Shown in pieces: positions 26,443-34,092 of a stretch of DNA of 64,000 bases. The translations under genes were made by a program, and so were the position numbers. The notes under the pieces were generated by a model. The model made no database searches and was not told the DNA's origin. It saw only the letters and a program-made list of their open reading frames with translations. Positions within the stretch are counted from its first letter, which is position 1. Every line of letters begins with the position of its first letter. This stretch comes from Phycisphaerales bacterium (lineage in GTDB: Bacteria > Planctomycetota > Phycisphaerae > UBA1845): contig JADZBE010000023.1 in assembly GCA_020852275.1 (NCBI GenBank), positions 57,745 to 121,744 of the forward strand. Direction: 5' to 3'.

Positions 26443-27561
26443 TTATGGCAGGCATTCGACCTCGACCGATTCGCCGCAATCCGGATCGGCCAGAGCGACG
26501 GTGTGCGGTCCCAACGTGCTGCGCGTGCGGAGCGTGCCCCTGCCGTCCTCCACCAGAACGGAAAACGCCTCCCCGTCGATGCTGATGCTGATGGTCTTTC
26601 CGTCGGCAACCGTTCCGATGAACCGCACCGCGGCGCGAATTCGGTTGCGATCCTTGCACTTGGCGGAAAGACGCTTGAGCACCGGACAAAGGCATTGAAC
26701 GTTGCAGACCGTTCCGTCGCCCTGGAACACTCCTCCCTCGCCGGTGCACGCAGGCTCGCCGAGGAATTCGCACCGGCCATCATCGAAGCAGCACGCGCCC
26801 TGCGGTTCGGTGCAACCGCTCGTAGCAACACGCATCGCCAGGGTGCTCCATTGCCCCCCGTCAAGCTCGTCGGTGCGCGTCCAATCCTCGATACAGTCAG
26901 AATCACAATCGTAGGGGCAGCAGGGCGATTCATCGCTCCGGCGCACCCAGCCGCTGACCGCGGCATCACCGCCACAGGGCGGCCTGGCGGGCGAGCTTAG
27001 AGCATAACCCCAGTCGTCGCCGATCGGCTGCATGACTACGACCCAACGAGATGCCCGAAGCGGGCAGGCGATACGGGCGGTGATGGTCTTGCCGAGCAGA
27101 CCAAAAAGCGTGTCCGAAAAACGGTGCACCTCGAAATCCGCGGTGCTGGCGGACCAGGCAGGCGCCTCTTCCGGGCGCCCCCCTTCGAGAAGCTCATAAA
27201 ACGCCACACAGACCGCCTCGGGATCGCCGGCAATCCCAGGAACGATATAGCTCACGGTGACGGACGTGATGGTGCACGCGCTCTCGATCACGAAATCGTC
27301 GCCAGCCTCGTAGCTCTGATCCCGGCCATAGATGCCACGACCGCCGCACCAGTCATCAAATCCGCCGGTGTATCTTTGCTGGTCTGTGATGCAAAGACTG
27401 TCGTATATGATCTCCTCGCCGGCCACGCCGACCGATGCAAGGGCTACCGGGGGGACCGCACAATCCGCCGGACTGCCGGACCCGTGAAGATGCCGGACTG
27501 GCTCTCCCCAAACAACCAACGCACTCACAAGTACCATCGCTGTACATTTGTCGGATGACAT
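26443..27561 (-). CDS. Secreted Cys-rich protein lying between duplicated segments
   Basis: The 372-residue product has a signal (MSSDKCTAMVLVSALVVWG), a beta-rich domain (YDSLCITDQQRYTGGFDDW, then YEAGDDFVIESACTITSVTVSYIVPG) like the jelly-roll modules seen in many planctomycete exported proteins, then a GACCFDDGRCEFLGEPACTG motif and a C-terminal beta module (CPVLKRLSAKCKDRNRIRAAVR) similar to that at 18241-19407. The likely site of action is the cell surface. It sits between the ESCRT-III-like gene and the duplicated fragment of that gene, in an order that suggests it arrived or was rearranged by the duplication. Confidence 0.75.
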   Translation of the reverse strand: MSSDKCTAMVLVSALVVWGEPVRHLHGSGSPADCAVPPVALASVGVAGEEIIYDSLCITDQQRYTGGFDDWCGGRGIYGRDQSYEAGDDFVIESACTITSVTVSYIVPGIAGDPEAVCVAFYELLEGGRPEEAPAWSASTADFEVHRFSDTLFGLLGKTITARIACPLRASRWVVVMQPIGDDWGYALSSPARPPCGGDAAVSGWVRRSDESPCCPYDCDSDCIEDWTRTDELDGGQWSTLAMRVATSGCTEPQGACCFDDGRCEFLGEPACTGEGGVFQGDGTVCNVQCLCPVLKRLSAKCKDRNRIRAAVRFIGTVADGKTISISIDGEAFSVLVEDGRGTLRTRSTLGPHTVALADPDCGESVEVECLP

Positions 27562-27745
27562 TGCAACCTCTCCTCCTCCTCCGCGCGATGAGCGAATTCA
27601 AGCCACTCCGCAGGCGACGAGCCACCGATCGCACCCTCTGCTTTACGCCGCATTGCGTCGGTCAATCTCGGCGACTTCGCCGATCGCCACGTCGCCTGGA
27701 TCCCTTCCTTCCCCCATGCGCAGCCCGGCGCGGGGCGGGCGGCTT

Positions 27746-28360
27746 CTACTCCCGCTTTTTTTCTCCCTCCTGCTTCAGCGCGGCCAGCTCCGCGCGGAGA
27801 CCGCTCAAGCGCGCTACTTCCTGGCTGTGCTCCGCCTGCGCCTCCGCGTCGATCAGCCGGTCCAGTTCCTCGTCGCTGATCGCCTCCGACGCCGCGGCGG
27901 ACAGCTCCACGTCCTGACCGGCCACGTCCTCCACCGTGTCGAGGAAGACGTTCATCCGCTCCTCCATCGTCTGCGACTGGACCATGGCCTTCTCCCAATC
28001 GGCCTGCGTCTTGACCAGGTCCGTCTCGCCGAAGAGCCGTCCGATCTCCCGCGCCATGAGGGACATGGACGAAGCGAAGTCCGCGGACGCCTCGGCCTGC
28101 CGCTTGATGAGCAGGGCGTTCTTCACCGAGAGGAGCTGGCGCTCGAGCATCTTGCGGATCGTGGCGGTCTTCTTCAGCGAGTTGCGGATGAAGAGGTATT
28201 GCGCGCTGTCGCCGATCTTGCGGGCCTGGTGCGCGTTCTTGATGAACTCGTCCTGGAACCGGGCCTGCTCGCGGATGGACTTCTCGATCCGCCGGATGCC
28301 CTGGCGGATGCGGATGTCACGCTCGATGCGACGCTCTTCGGATGATTTGAATAGACCCAT
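27746..28360 (-). CDS. ESCRT-III (CHMP/Snf7)-like protein
   Basis: The 204-residue protein is entirely helical with no signal or TM helix. Its layout parallels CHMP2/Vps2-type ESCRT-III: MGLFKSS N-terminus, a very basic long first helix (10-46), a tight turn at KIGD (48-51), a second basic helix (53-100, RNSLKKTATIRKMLERQLLS), then an acidic C-terminal half with EKAMVQSQTMEERMNVFLD (123-141) and the terminal motif SDEELDRLID (162-171) where CHMPs have SDEDEEEILxEL-like sequence. The similarity is my own alignment by eye; bacterial PspA/Vipp1 share the fold, so a PspA-like role is the main alternative. It lies next to a PspC gene, which supports membrane-stress or remodelling work. No SD; the ATG follows AGCTTCTC. 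Confidence 0.68.
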   Translation of the reverse strand: MGLFKSSEERRIERDIRIRQGIRRIEKSIREQARFQDEFIKNAHQARKIGDSAQYLFIRNSLKKTATIRKMLERQLLSVKNALLIKRQAEASADFASSMSLMAREIGRLFGETDLVKTQADWEKAMVQSQTMEERMNVFLDTVEDVAGQDVELSAAASEAISDEELDRLIDAEAQAEHSQEVARLSGLRAELAALKQEGEKKRE

Positions 28361-28447
28361 GAGAAGCTGTTGGCTGCTAGCTGCCGGCTACCGGCCATGC
28401 CGAGTTCCCTTCTGGCTAATGGCTAGTAGCCAGTAGCTGGCAGCTTC
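28361..28447. repeat. GCTGCTAGCTGCC repeat before the ESCRT-III-like start
   Basis: Short inverted and tandem units (GCTGTTGGCTGCTAGCTGCCGG, TAGTAGCCAGTAGCTGGCAGC) fill the gap to the PspC gene. The same kind of sequence (GAAGCTGCTAGCTGCTAGCTCC) stands at 29554-29576, immediately upstream of the next helical gene. Confidence 0.65.
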
Positions 28448-28651
28448 CTAATAATACTCCCGCTTCGGAATCACCGCCCACAGGATGATATATACGATGA
28501 TCCCGGGAAAACCCTTCGAGATCACGGAAAGCAGCACATACACCACGCGGAGCACCGTCGGATCGATGCCCAGAAACTCCCCAATCCCGCCGCAGACTCC
28601 GGCAATCCAGCGGTTGTGCACACTGCGGCGCAGCGTCGAGGAGCGACTCAT
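28448..28651 (-). CDS. pspC: PspC-domain membrane protein
   Basis: The 67-residue protein is a minimal PspC domain: basic N-terminus (MSRSSTLRRSVHNRWIAG), then the family hallmark IAGVCGGIGEFLGIDPTVLRVVYVLL and one hydrophobic TM segment (SKGFPGIIVYIILWAVIP). In enterobacteria PspC partners PspB and PspA in sensing membrane damage. GGAGG lies 10 bases before the ATG at 28651; longer in-frame starts add repeat-derived sequence. It lies between two helical genes of the ESCRT-III/PspA-like cluster and may serve as their membrane docking partner (inference). Confidence 0.9.
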   Translation of the reverse strand: MSRSSTLRRSVHNRWIAGVCGGIGEFLGIDPTVLRVVYVLLSVISKGFPGIIVYIILWAVIPKREYY

Positions 28652-28950
28652 GGCTTCGAGACCTCCGCGGAATCGGAGCCAAGATGGGTTATCCGCAGAT
28701 TGCGCAGATGAATGCGAAGAGGATTGCGGGGGAGCGTCGATGCCGACCTCCGCTGATGCTGATCTGAATTCACGTGCGAAATCTGGCTCATATGCGGATG
28801 AAACTCTTCGCCCAGCTACCATCGCGCCTTCGCAGTGATAACCCGCTTCCAGGCATGGCGGGTTCGCTCCCTCACGGTCGCGGCTCTGATTTCGGCTTTC
28901 GACGCTTCGCTGTTTCGACCTTCGACGTTTCGACGTTTCGACTTTCCCTT
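28651..28950. repeat. Repeat-filled gap
   Basis: The 300-bp spacer holds a CTCCCTCACGGTCGCGGCTC unit (28870-28889) and a run of CGACGTTTCGACCTTCGACG-like units (28905-28945) similar to 29600-29670. No gene is seen. Confidence 0.6.
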
Positions 28951-29553
28951 TCACTCCGCCGCCTGCTGGCGCTCGCGGACGCGGCGGTCGGCTTCGTCGA
29001 AACCCGCCGCTTCGTCCGCGATCTCGCCGCGGTCGAGCTTGTCCCAGATGTCCATCACCGCGCGGCCCGCATCGTTGTGGGTTGCGGCGTGCTCATCCGC
29101 CTCGCGTCCCAGCGAGAGGATTTCGTCCAGCCGCTCCTGGTACATCTCGACCTTGACCGAGTCGGCCTCGATGAGCTTGCCAAGGCGCATCATGTCCTTG
29201 GCGCCGATCAGGCCCAGTTTGCTGCCGCCTTTCATGCGGTCGGCGTTTTCGCGGAGCATCCGCAGGCGCGAGACGGTGAGCAGCTCCTTGGTGCGGATGT
29301 TGAGCTGCCGCTGGAGCATGAGCTGCTCCGTGGTGCGCAGCTCGAACTCCTGCGCCAGCATCTGCCGCGCCTCGGGCGTTTTCTCCTTCGCCCCGCGCTC
29401 GAACAGGCCCTGCTTGTCCTTGGACAGCTTCAGCACCTTGTCGAGCATCTGCTTGCGGTCTTTTTCGAGCAGAAGCTCCTGCCGCCGCAGCTCCGAGCGG
29501 TTCATCTCGGAGACGGACTTCTTGCGCTGGGTGAGGTAGTCGAAGAAGGTCAT
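28951..29553 (-). CDS. Small helical protein, possible second ESCRT-III/PspA-like paralogue
   Basis: The 200-residue, fully helical, cytoplasmic protein has a basic N-terminal half (YLTQRKKSVSEMNRSELRRQ, then LEKDRKQMLDKVLKLSKDK), a turn near residues 53-62 (RGAKEKTPEA), another long helix (QRQLNIRTKELLTVSRLRML), and an acidic C-terminal part (IWDKLDRGEIADEA). Size, charge polarity and helix order parallel its neighbours at 27746 and 29879, but it lacks the clear acidic terminal motif of Snf7 proteins, so the assignment is weaker. The ATG at 29553 follows AGCAGCTTCTT, the same sequence context as the start at 28360. Confidence 0.55.
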   Translation of the reverse strand: MTFFDYLTQRKKSVSEMNRSELRRQELLLEKDRKQMLDKVLKLSKDKQGLFERGAKEKTPEARQMLAQEFELRTTEQLMLQRQLNIRTKELLTVSRLRMLRENADRMKGGSKLGLIGAKDMMRLGKLIEADSVKVEMYQERLDEILSLGREADEHAATHNDAGRAVMDIWDKLDRGEIADEAAGFDEADRRVRERQQAAE

Positions 29554-29878
29554 AAGAAGCTGCTAGCTGCTAGCTCCTGGCCGTCAGCCAGATGCCGGAA
29601 CGCGGAAAGTCGAAAGATGAAACGTCGAAAGTCGAAACGTGCAAAGTCGAATCGTCGAAACGTCGAAATCAGAGCCGCGACCGTGAGGAAGCGCATTCTT
29701 GAAGCCCAGAGGGTGCAGCGATCACAGAGGAAAAGAATGATCCGCAGAGGACGCAGAGAAACACAGAGGTCATTGTCTCGACCAGCCGGAATTCCCCTCA
29801 ACTCGTCTTTCTCTGCGTTCATCTGCGTCCTCTGCGGATATTCATTTGCGTCCTCTGCGGATCAATCCTCTGCGAGGT
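29554..29878. repeat. Low-complexity repeat tract
   Basis: A GCTGCTAGCTGCTAGC unit, a run of GTCGAAAC/GTTTCGAC-type units (29605-29665), an inverted GAGCCGCGACCGTGAGGAAGCG unit, and several CTCTGCGTTCATCTGCGTCC / GCAGAGGACGCAGAGAAAC units that are mutually complementary (29735-29765 against 29810-29870). No gene is seen. Confidence 0.75.
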
Positions 29879-31399
29879 TCAGCCCGCCTCCGGATTGCGC
29901 GACTTGGGATTCGACTCCGGACGCGCCGGCGCTCGCGGCTCCGGCGGCGCGGGCATGGAGGATTCGCGCTGCGGCGGAGCGGGTTCTTTGCGCGGCGCGA
30001 TCGGCGGCGCGGGCTCGCGCTCGGGCGCGCGCGGCGCCGCACGTTGGGCTGAATCTCCGGCAGCCGTCCCCGCACGGCTGCCCGCGCGCGAGGACGACGC
30101 CTCCTGAAACTCCTTGAGGATGTCCTGCTCCTCGTCGCTCATCACGGCGTCACTCATGCCCGCCGCCAGCGACGTGACCAGGTCCGCGTCCGCCTTGAGC
30201 GTCTCGAGCATCTCCTCTGCCGCGACGGCGTGCTCCGTCAGTTCCTGCGAATCCGGCAGCTTGGCGATCTGCCCCTGCTGGATGAGCGTGAGGTTGTGGA
30301 TGTCCGTGCTGATGATGTTGATCTGCTGATTGAGCATCCCCAGCGACGTGTTGACGCGGAGGATGTCCTTGCGGAGCTGCGCGACCTGCGCGGCGATGCG
30401 GCGCTGCGTCAGCGCCGAGCCGGCCGCGCGACCCTGCTCCATCAGCTCGTCTTCCTTCTTTTCCAGCTTGGCGATGTCGTCGTAGATGCGGTCACGGCGC
30501 TGGGTGAGCGCGGCGCGGCGCTCGGCCAGCAGATTGATCTTCTGCTTGTCGTCGCCCTCGCGGGAGAACATCTGCTTGATGCGCTCGATCATGCTCACGG
30601 TCGATTTATCCCCCGGCATTGCGGCCGCGCCCCGGTACAACAGGAATGTTCCGTCTTTTCGCGCCAACTTCAACTCCGGGTCGGATTTGACGACCTCTTC
30701 CAGCGCCGCCCGCGCCGTCGCCTCGGGCAGCCCCGTGCGCTCGACGACCTGATCCAGCGAGAGGCTGCCCATCAGCAGGTCGGCGCTGGCCTCCTCGACG
30801 ACGCGCTTGGCGCGGTCGATCTTCTGCCGCGCGCCCTCCGGGTCAAAGATCGCCAGCACGCGCGCATCCACCGCGCCCGCCGGCGAGGATACCTTCCATC
30901 CGCCGGCGGCGTCCGGCTCGACGAGCACCAAGGTGACATTCGGAAAGTCCAGACCGCTATTGTGGACCTCGCGAGTAAAGCCCGTCGGGCTGCACACGCC
31001 GACCACATGCGGGGTTTTCGCGTCTCCGACGAGCCGCCTCACGTGATCCGCCAGCTCTCCCAGCCCGATCGCCGGCGCGTCCCCCGCGTTATCGGCCGCG
31101 AAGTGCTCCATGGGAGACAGCACCGACGCAATGGCCACGCCCGTCGCCCGCCTGCCGAAGATGAACCGCCGCTCGAACCCGCGCAGGATGACGCGCCGGT
31201 TGCACGGCAGCGCCTTCAGCGCGGCGCGATCGGGCCGGCCATGTCGCGCCAGCATCGCGCGCAACCGGTCCTCCTCGTCGTGGTGCGACAGGCGCCAGAA
31301 TTTCCCGCGAAAGGCCTTTCCCTTGGCGGACTCGAAGTTGGCGAGCGCGCCGGAGAGGAAAGTGGTTTCACGCTGAAAAGCTTGTTCGGAGTTGGACAT
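29879..31399 (-). CDS. Winged-helix / ESCRT-III-like fusion protein
   Basis: 506 residues in four parts. 1-200: an alpha/beta domain of unknown family (VVGVCSPTGFTREV, VTLVLVEPDAAGGWKV). About 204-257: a winged-helix-like fold (LMGSLSLDQVVERTGLPEAT...DPELKLARKDGTFLLYRG). 268-435: a helical ESCRT-III-like core with a basic first half (MIERIKQMFSREGDD, ALTQRRDRIYDDIAKLEKKE, AQVAQLRKDILRVN) and an acidic end carrying MSDEEQDILKEF (420-431), close to the Snf7/CHMP6 terminal motif. 436-506: a Pro/Arg tail (APPIAPRKEPAPPQ) like a ligand for MIT- or SH3-type partners. A winged helix joined to an ESCRT-III core is the layout of CHMP7 and of archaeal CdvB (order differs). The ESCRT-III call is mine; a domain search would decide. 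Confidence 0.62.
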   Translation of the reverse strand: MSNSEQAFQRETTFLSGALANFESAKGKAFRGKFWRLSHHDEEDRLRAMLARHGRPDRAALKALPCNRRVILRGFERRFIFGRRATGVAIASVLSPMEHFAADNAGDAPAIGLGELADHVRRLVGDAKTPHVVGVCSPTGFTREVHNSGLDFPNVTLVLVEPDAAGGWKVSSPAGAVDARVLAIFDPEGARQKIDRAKRVVEEASADLLMGSLSLDQVVERTGLPEATARAALEEVVKSDPELKLARKDGTFLLYRGAAAMPGDKSTVSMIERIKQMFSREGDDKQKINLLAERRAALTQRRDRIYDDIAKLEKKEDELMEQGRAAGSALTQRRIAAQVAQLRKDILRVNTSLGMLNQQINIISTDIHNLTLIQQGQIAKLPDSQELTEHAVAAEEMLETLKADADLVTSLAAGMSDAVMSDEEQDILKEFQEASSSRAGSRAGTAAGDSAQRAAPRAPEREPAPPIAPRKEPAPPQRESSMPAPPEPRAPARPESNPKSRNPEAG

Positions 31400-31528
31400 G
31401 GGAAGTCGATGATAAACTGCGAATGGCGAATGGTGAATGGCGAATGGGGAAAGCTTTCGTAACGTGCACTGGCGTTCTGCCGAACCGGTTCATGTGAAAT
31501 TCGCTATTCGCTGTTCGCTATTCGCCAT
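31400..31528. repeat. GCGAATGGCGAATGG repeat
   Basis: Short tandem units GCGAATGG(T/C)GAATGG (31421-31450) and an inverted set TTCGCTATTCGCTGTTCGC (31500-31535) bracket the short gap. The same family recurs at 45130-45175. Confidence 0.7.
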
Positions 31529-31795
31529 TCACTGCATCCTCGTCCCGCACTTCGGGCAGAACCGCGCCGCCCGCGACTCCGTGTGACCGCAGGACGGATT
31601 TCGACAGATGAGTCCATGCTGCGGCACGGCGCCGCGGGAGGAATCAGCGCCCCGGCGCTCATCGGCGTCCACCAGCCAACTGACGCCCCGTCCCAGCGCG
31701 CACAGCCCCTCCCACAACGCCCACAGCACCACGTACACCGTCGCGCCGACGCCCAGCAGCACCACAACCGCCGACACTACCGCTTCCGCAAGCAT
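31529..31795 (-). CDS. Small membrane protein with C-terminal zinc ribbon
   Basis: The 88-residue protein has an N-terminal TM helix (residues 5-30, VVSAVVVLLGVGATVYVVLW), a short charged linker, and a C-terminal four-Cys ribbon with C64, C69, C80 and C83 (CRNPSC...FCPKC). Such ribbons often bind nucleic acid or mediate protein contacts. The gene lies between the wH/ESCRT-III-like gene and the kinase gene on the same strand, so it is probably part of one transcription unit. The kinase has zinc ribbons of the same FC..C pattern (FCIHCG, FCIFCG against FCPKCG). Confidence 0.7.
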   Translation of the reverse strand: MLAEAVVSAVVVLLGVGATVYVVLWALWEGLCALGRGVSWLVDADERRGADSSRGAVPQHGLICRNPSCGHTESRAARFCPKCGTRMQ

Positions 31796-31925
31796 GGCTC
31801 ACTCGTTGATCGTGCATCGTGCAGCGTCCATCGCGCAGCGTGCAACGTGAATCCCGTTTCGACGAGCCCATCAAGTTCCGACCGACTCCGCCGCCTCGTT
31901 CCCCTACCGTCGGCGCTCCGCCGAA

Positions 31926-33035
31926 TTACGCCATCAACTGCAGCCGGGTTCCGCAGAAAATGCAGAACCGATCTGACGCTTGCACATATCCCCCGCATTC
32001 GCCACATCGCGGAATCACGCTCGCAAGCTGCGCCCCGCAGTGGATGCAGAACTGATCGTCGCCCGCCACCGTGCCTTGACATCGGTCGCAATGCGTCGCG
32101 GCCGCGCCCCTTCCGGCAAGCCCCCGCGCCGTGTCCAGGTCGCCGCAGGACGCGCCCGGCGGCGCCATTGCCTCGCGGCTGCGGCCCGGCAAGACCGCGG
32201 GCGCCGCCCGTCCGTCATATCGCAGCGCGCCCAGCGCTTCGTACATCTGCAGGGAGGCGGAATAGCGCCGCTCCAGTCGCGTGTACGCGCGGCGGAACAC
32301 CTCATCCAGCGCGAGCGGAAGCCCCGGCCGCAGCAGGCTGGGAACCTCCGTGCCTTGTGGACGCTCGCCGGTGAGCATCTCAAACAACAAAATGCCGCAG
32401 GCGTACAGGTCGCTGCGCGCGTCCAGCGGCTGCCCCTCGCGCTGCTCCGGCGACATGTACGCCAGCGTCCCGCTGATGCCGCGCCCATCCTCCGTCTGCA
32501 GGCTGCCGCTTTGCAGCATGGAGTCGGTCGTCAGCGCGCCGGCGCGCCCCAGCCCGAAGTCCGTCACCTTCACCGCGCCCTCACGGATCGACGCGAGCTG
32601 ATCCAGCGGATGCGCCAGCAAGATGTTCTCCGGTTTGAGGTCGCGGTGAATGACGCCATGCGCGTGCGCCGCGGTCAGCGCGCTGAGCACGCCGCGCAGA
32701 ATCGTGATCGCCGCCGGCACGGGGAACGACGGGCCGCAATGCTCAATCGCCCGCCGCAGCGAAGGCCCGGCGACGTACTCCATGATGAGATACGGCGGGT
32801 CGGCATACGGATCGAGGTCGATGGCGCGGACAATGTTGGGGTGCTGCAACCCGTGAATGACCACGCCCTCGCGCTGGAGGTTGCGCACGAAGTCCGGGTG
32901 CGTGGGGACCTTGATCGCCACCGTCTGATCAAACACGTGGTGCCGCGCGGTCCAGACCTCCCCGAACGCGCCGGCCCCGATCCGCTCGACGAGCAGGAAG
33001 TTGCTGATTCGAGTTCCCTTCTGGAGCGATAGCAT
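31926..33035 (-). CDS. Ser/Thr protein kinase with C-terminal zinc ribbons
   Basis: The 369-residue cytoplasmic eukaryotic-type kinase (PknB-like) has the P-loop GAGAFGEVW, Lys in VAIKV, the catalytic HRDLKPENILL, DFGLG and the activation-end SPEQ segment. After residue about 270, a Gly-rich linker leads to two zinc ribbons, CDRCQGTVAGDDQFCIHCG and CGECGGYVQASDRFCIFCG. There is no TM helix, unlike PknB with PASTA domains. The ATG at 33035 starts directly at MLSLQKGTRISNFLLVERIG, the kinase N-lobe; the first ATG at 33062 adds nine residues. Its position at the head of the ESCRT-III-like cluster suggests it phosphorylates one of those proteins (inference). Confidence 0.93.
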   Translation of the reverse strand: MLSLQKGTRISNFLLVERIGAGAFGEVWTARHHVFDQTVAIKVPTHPDFVRNLQREGVVIHGLQHPNIVRAIDLDPYADPPYLIMEYVAGPSLRRAIEHCGPSFPVPAAITILRGVLSALTAAHAHGVIHRDLKPENILLAHPLDQLASIREGAVKVTDFGLGRAGALTTDSMLQSGSLQTEDGRGISGTLAYMSPEQREGQPLDARSDLYACGILLFEMLTGERPQGTEVPSLLRPGLPLALDEVFRRAYTRLERRYSASLQMYEALGALRYDGRAAPAVLPGRSREAMAPPGASCGDLDTARGLAGRGAAATHCDRCQGTVAGDDQFCIHCGAQLASVIPRCGECGGYVQASDRFCIFCGTRLQLMA

Positions 33036-33155
33036 GATGCGGATCAGCGTACGATGTGCCACTGCTCTGTGAGCAGTGCTTCCACCTCTCCCCGTCGCAA
33101 AGCAAGGAGTACCGGGTACCGGGTGCAGCGAGTCACTGCTCTGTGAGCAGTGTCC

Positions 33156-33563
33156 TCACCCCGTCCCGTCTTCCAGCCGCGTAACCAGATAATCGCAAAC
33201 CACGAAATTATAAACCGCTGCCGCGAGGAATCCAAGGATGAAGACCATCCACGTCAGCGTGCCATGCCCGCTCACCCCGCCCAGGAGCAGCGCCGCGGAC
33301 ACATCCAGCGCCGAGTAAAGCCCCAGCGCCCCCACCGCCGCCGCGTTCGAATCCCGCGCCACCAGCCATCTCGGGACGAAGATCAGCGCCCACGGCAGCG
33401 CCATCGCGATCCCCACCCACGCGCCCACGTGCCCCACCACGCTCCAAAGCCGGTCCCACTGCTCGGGATGCTTGTAGAACCAGATGATCCCGGCCGCGCT
33501 CGTGACGAAGAGCACCGCGGTCAGCACCTTCCCGCCGACGTATTCACCGATTGCTTTGAGCAT
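33156..33563 (-). CDS. Four-TM membrane protein of unknown function
   Basis: The 135-residue protein has four predicted TM helices (about 12-31, 45-64, 75-93, 100-124) with a short basic N-terminus (MLKAIGEYVGGK). No motif was recognised. It is the first gene (most upstream) of the minus-strand cluster that contains the kinase, wH/ESCRT-III-like, PspC and ESCRT-III-like genes, so it may be the membrane component of the same system. The C-terminus (TRLEDGTG) faces the cytoplasm if the N-terminus does. Two CACTGCTC-type hairpins separate it from the kinase gene. Confidence 0.65.
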   Translation of the reverse strand: MLKAIGEYVGGKVLTAVLFVTSAAGIIWFYKHPEQWDRLWSVVGHVGAWVGIAMALPWALIFVPRWLVARDSNAAAVGALGLYSALDVSAALLLGGVSGHGTLTWMVFILGFLAAAVYNFVVCDYLVTRLEDGTG

Positions 33564-33780
33564 GACGTTCGTCCACCCGCGCAGGAAGCCAGCGCGTCGC
33601 CCCCGCAGGCGCGACGGCGACTTCCGCCTGACATTTGTACCCTCTTCAACGATCGACGGCGATTACAAAGGCTGTCGCGTTCTGTAATTCGTTCGAGAGG
33701 CGGGATTATGCGAGGAGTGGGATACGCCAGGTCGTGAATGTCGGCGGCCGGGAAAGGTGAAGGAAGGGACAGGATCGGAC

Positions 33781-34092
33781 TTATCCGCCCGTGGTCGAAC
33801 TCGAAACCGGACGTGGGGCCCGTCACCCAGGGTTCAGGGTTCAGGGTTCAGGGTTCAGTGGTCAGGGTTCGGGGTGGAACTGCGGACTGGACATGCCGCC
33901 CGTCACCGCCGCGCAGGCGGGGGTCCAGAGCGCCCCGGAAGACCGCGGGATTCGCGCCTCGTCAGCGGCAATCAGATGGATTTCCACCATCGCGGGAACG
34001 GCGGAGCTGGATTCCCGCCTGCGCGGGAACGGCGAAGTTGGATTCCCGCCAGCGCGGGAATGACGAGCGTCGCCGCTCAGCACGGACCGTTA
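33781..34092. mobile_element. MITE-like element, copy B
   Basis: Left end TTATCCGCCCGTGGTCGAACTCG and right end (inward) TAACGGTCCGTGCTGAGCG are imperfect inverted repeats. Between them stand GGGGCCCGTCACCC, a small AGGGTTC tandem run, GGCGGGGGTCCAG and several TTCCCGCCTGCGCGGGAA palindromes. The right terminal TAA (34090-34092, minus strand) is also the stop codon of the diguanylate cyclase gene. Confidence 0.7.
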
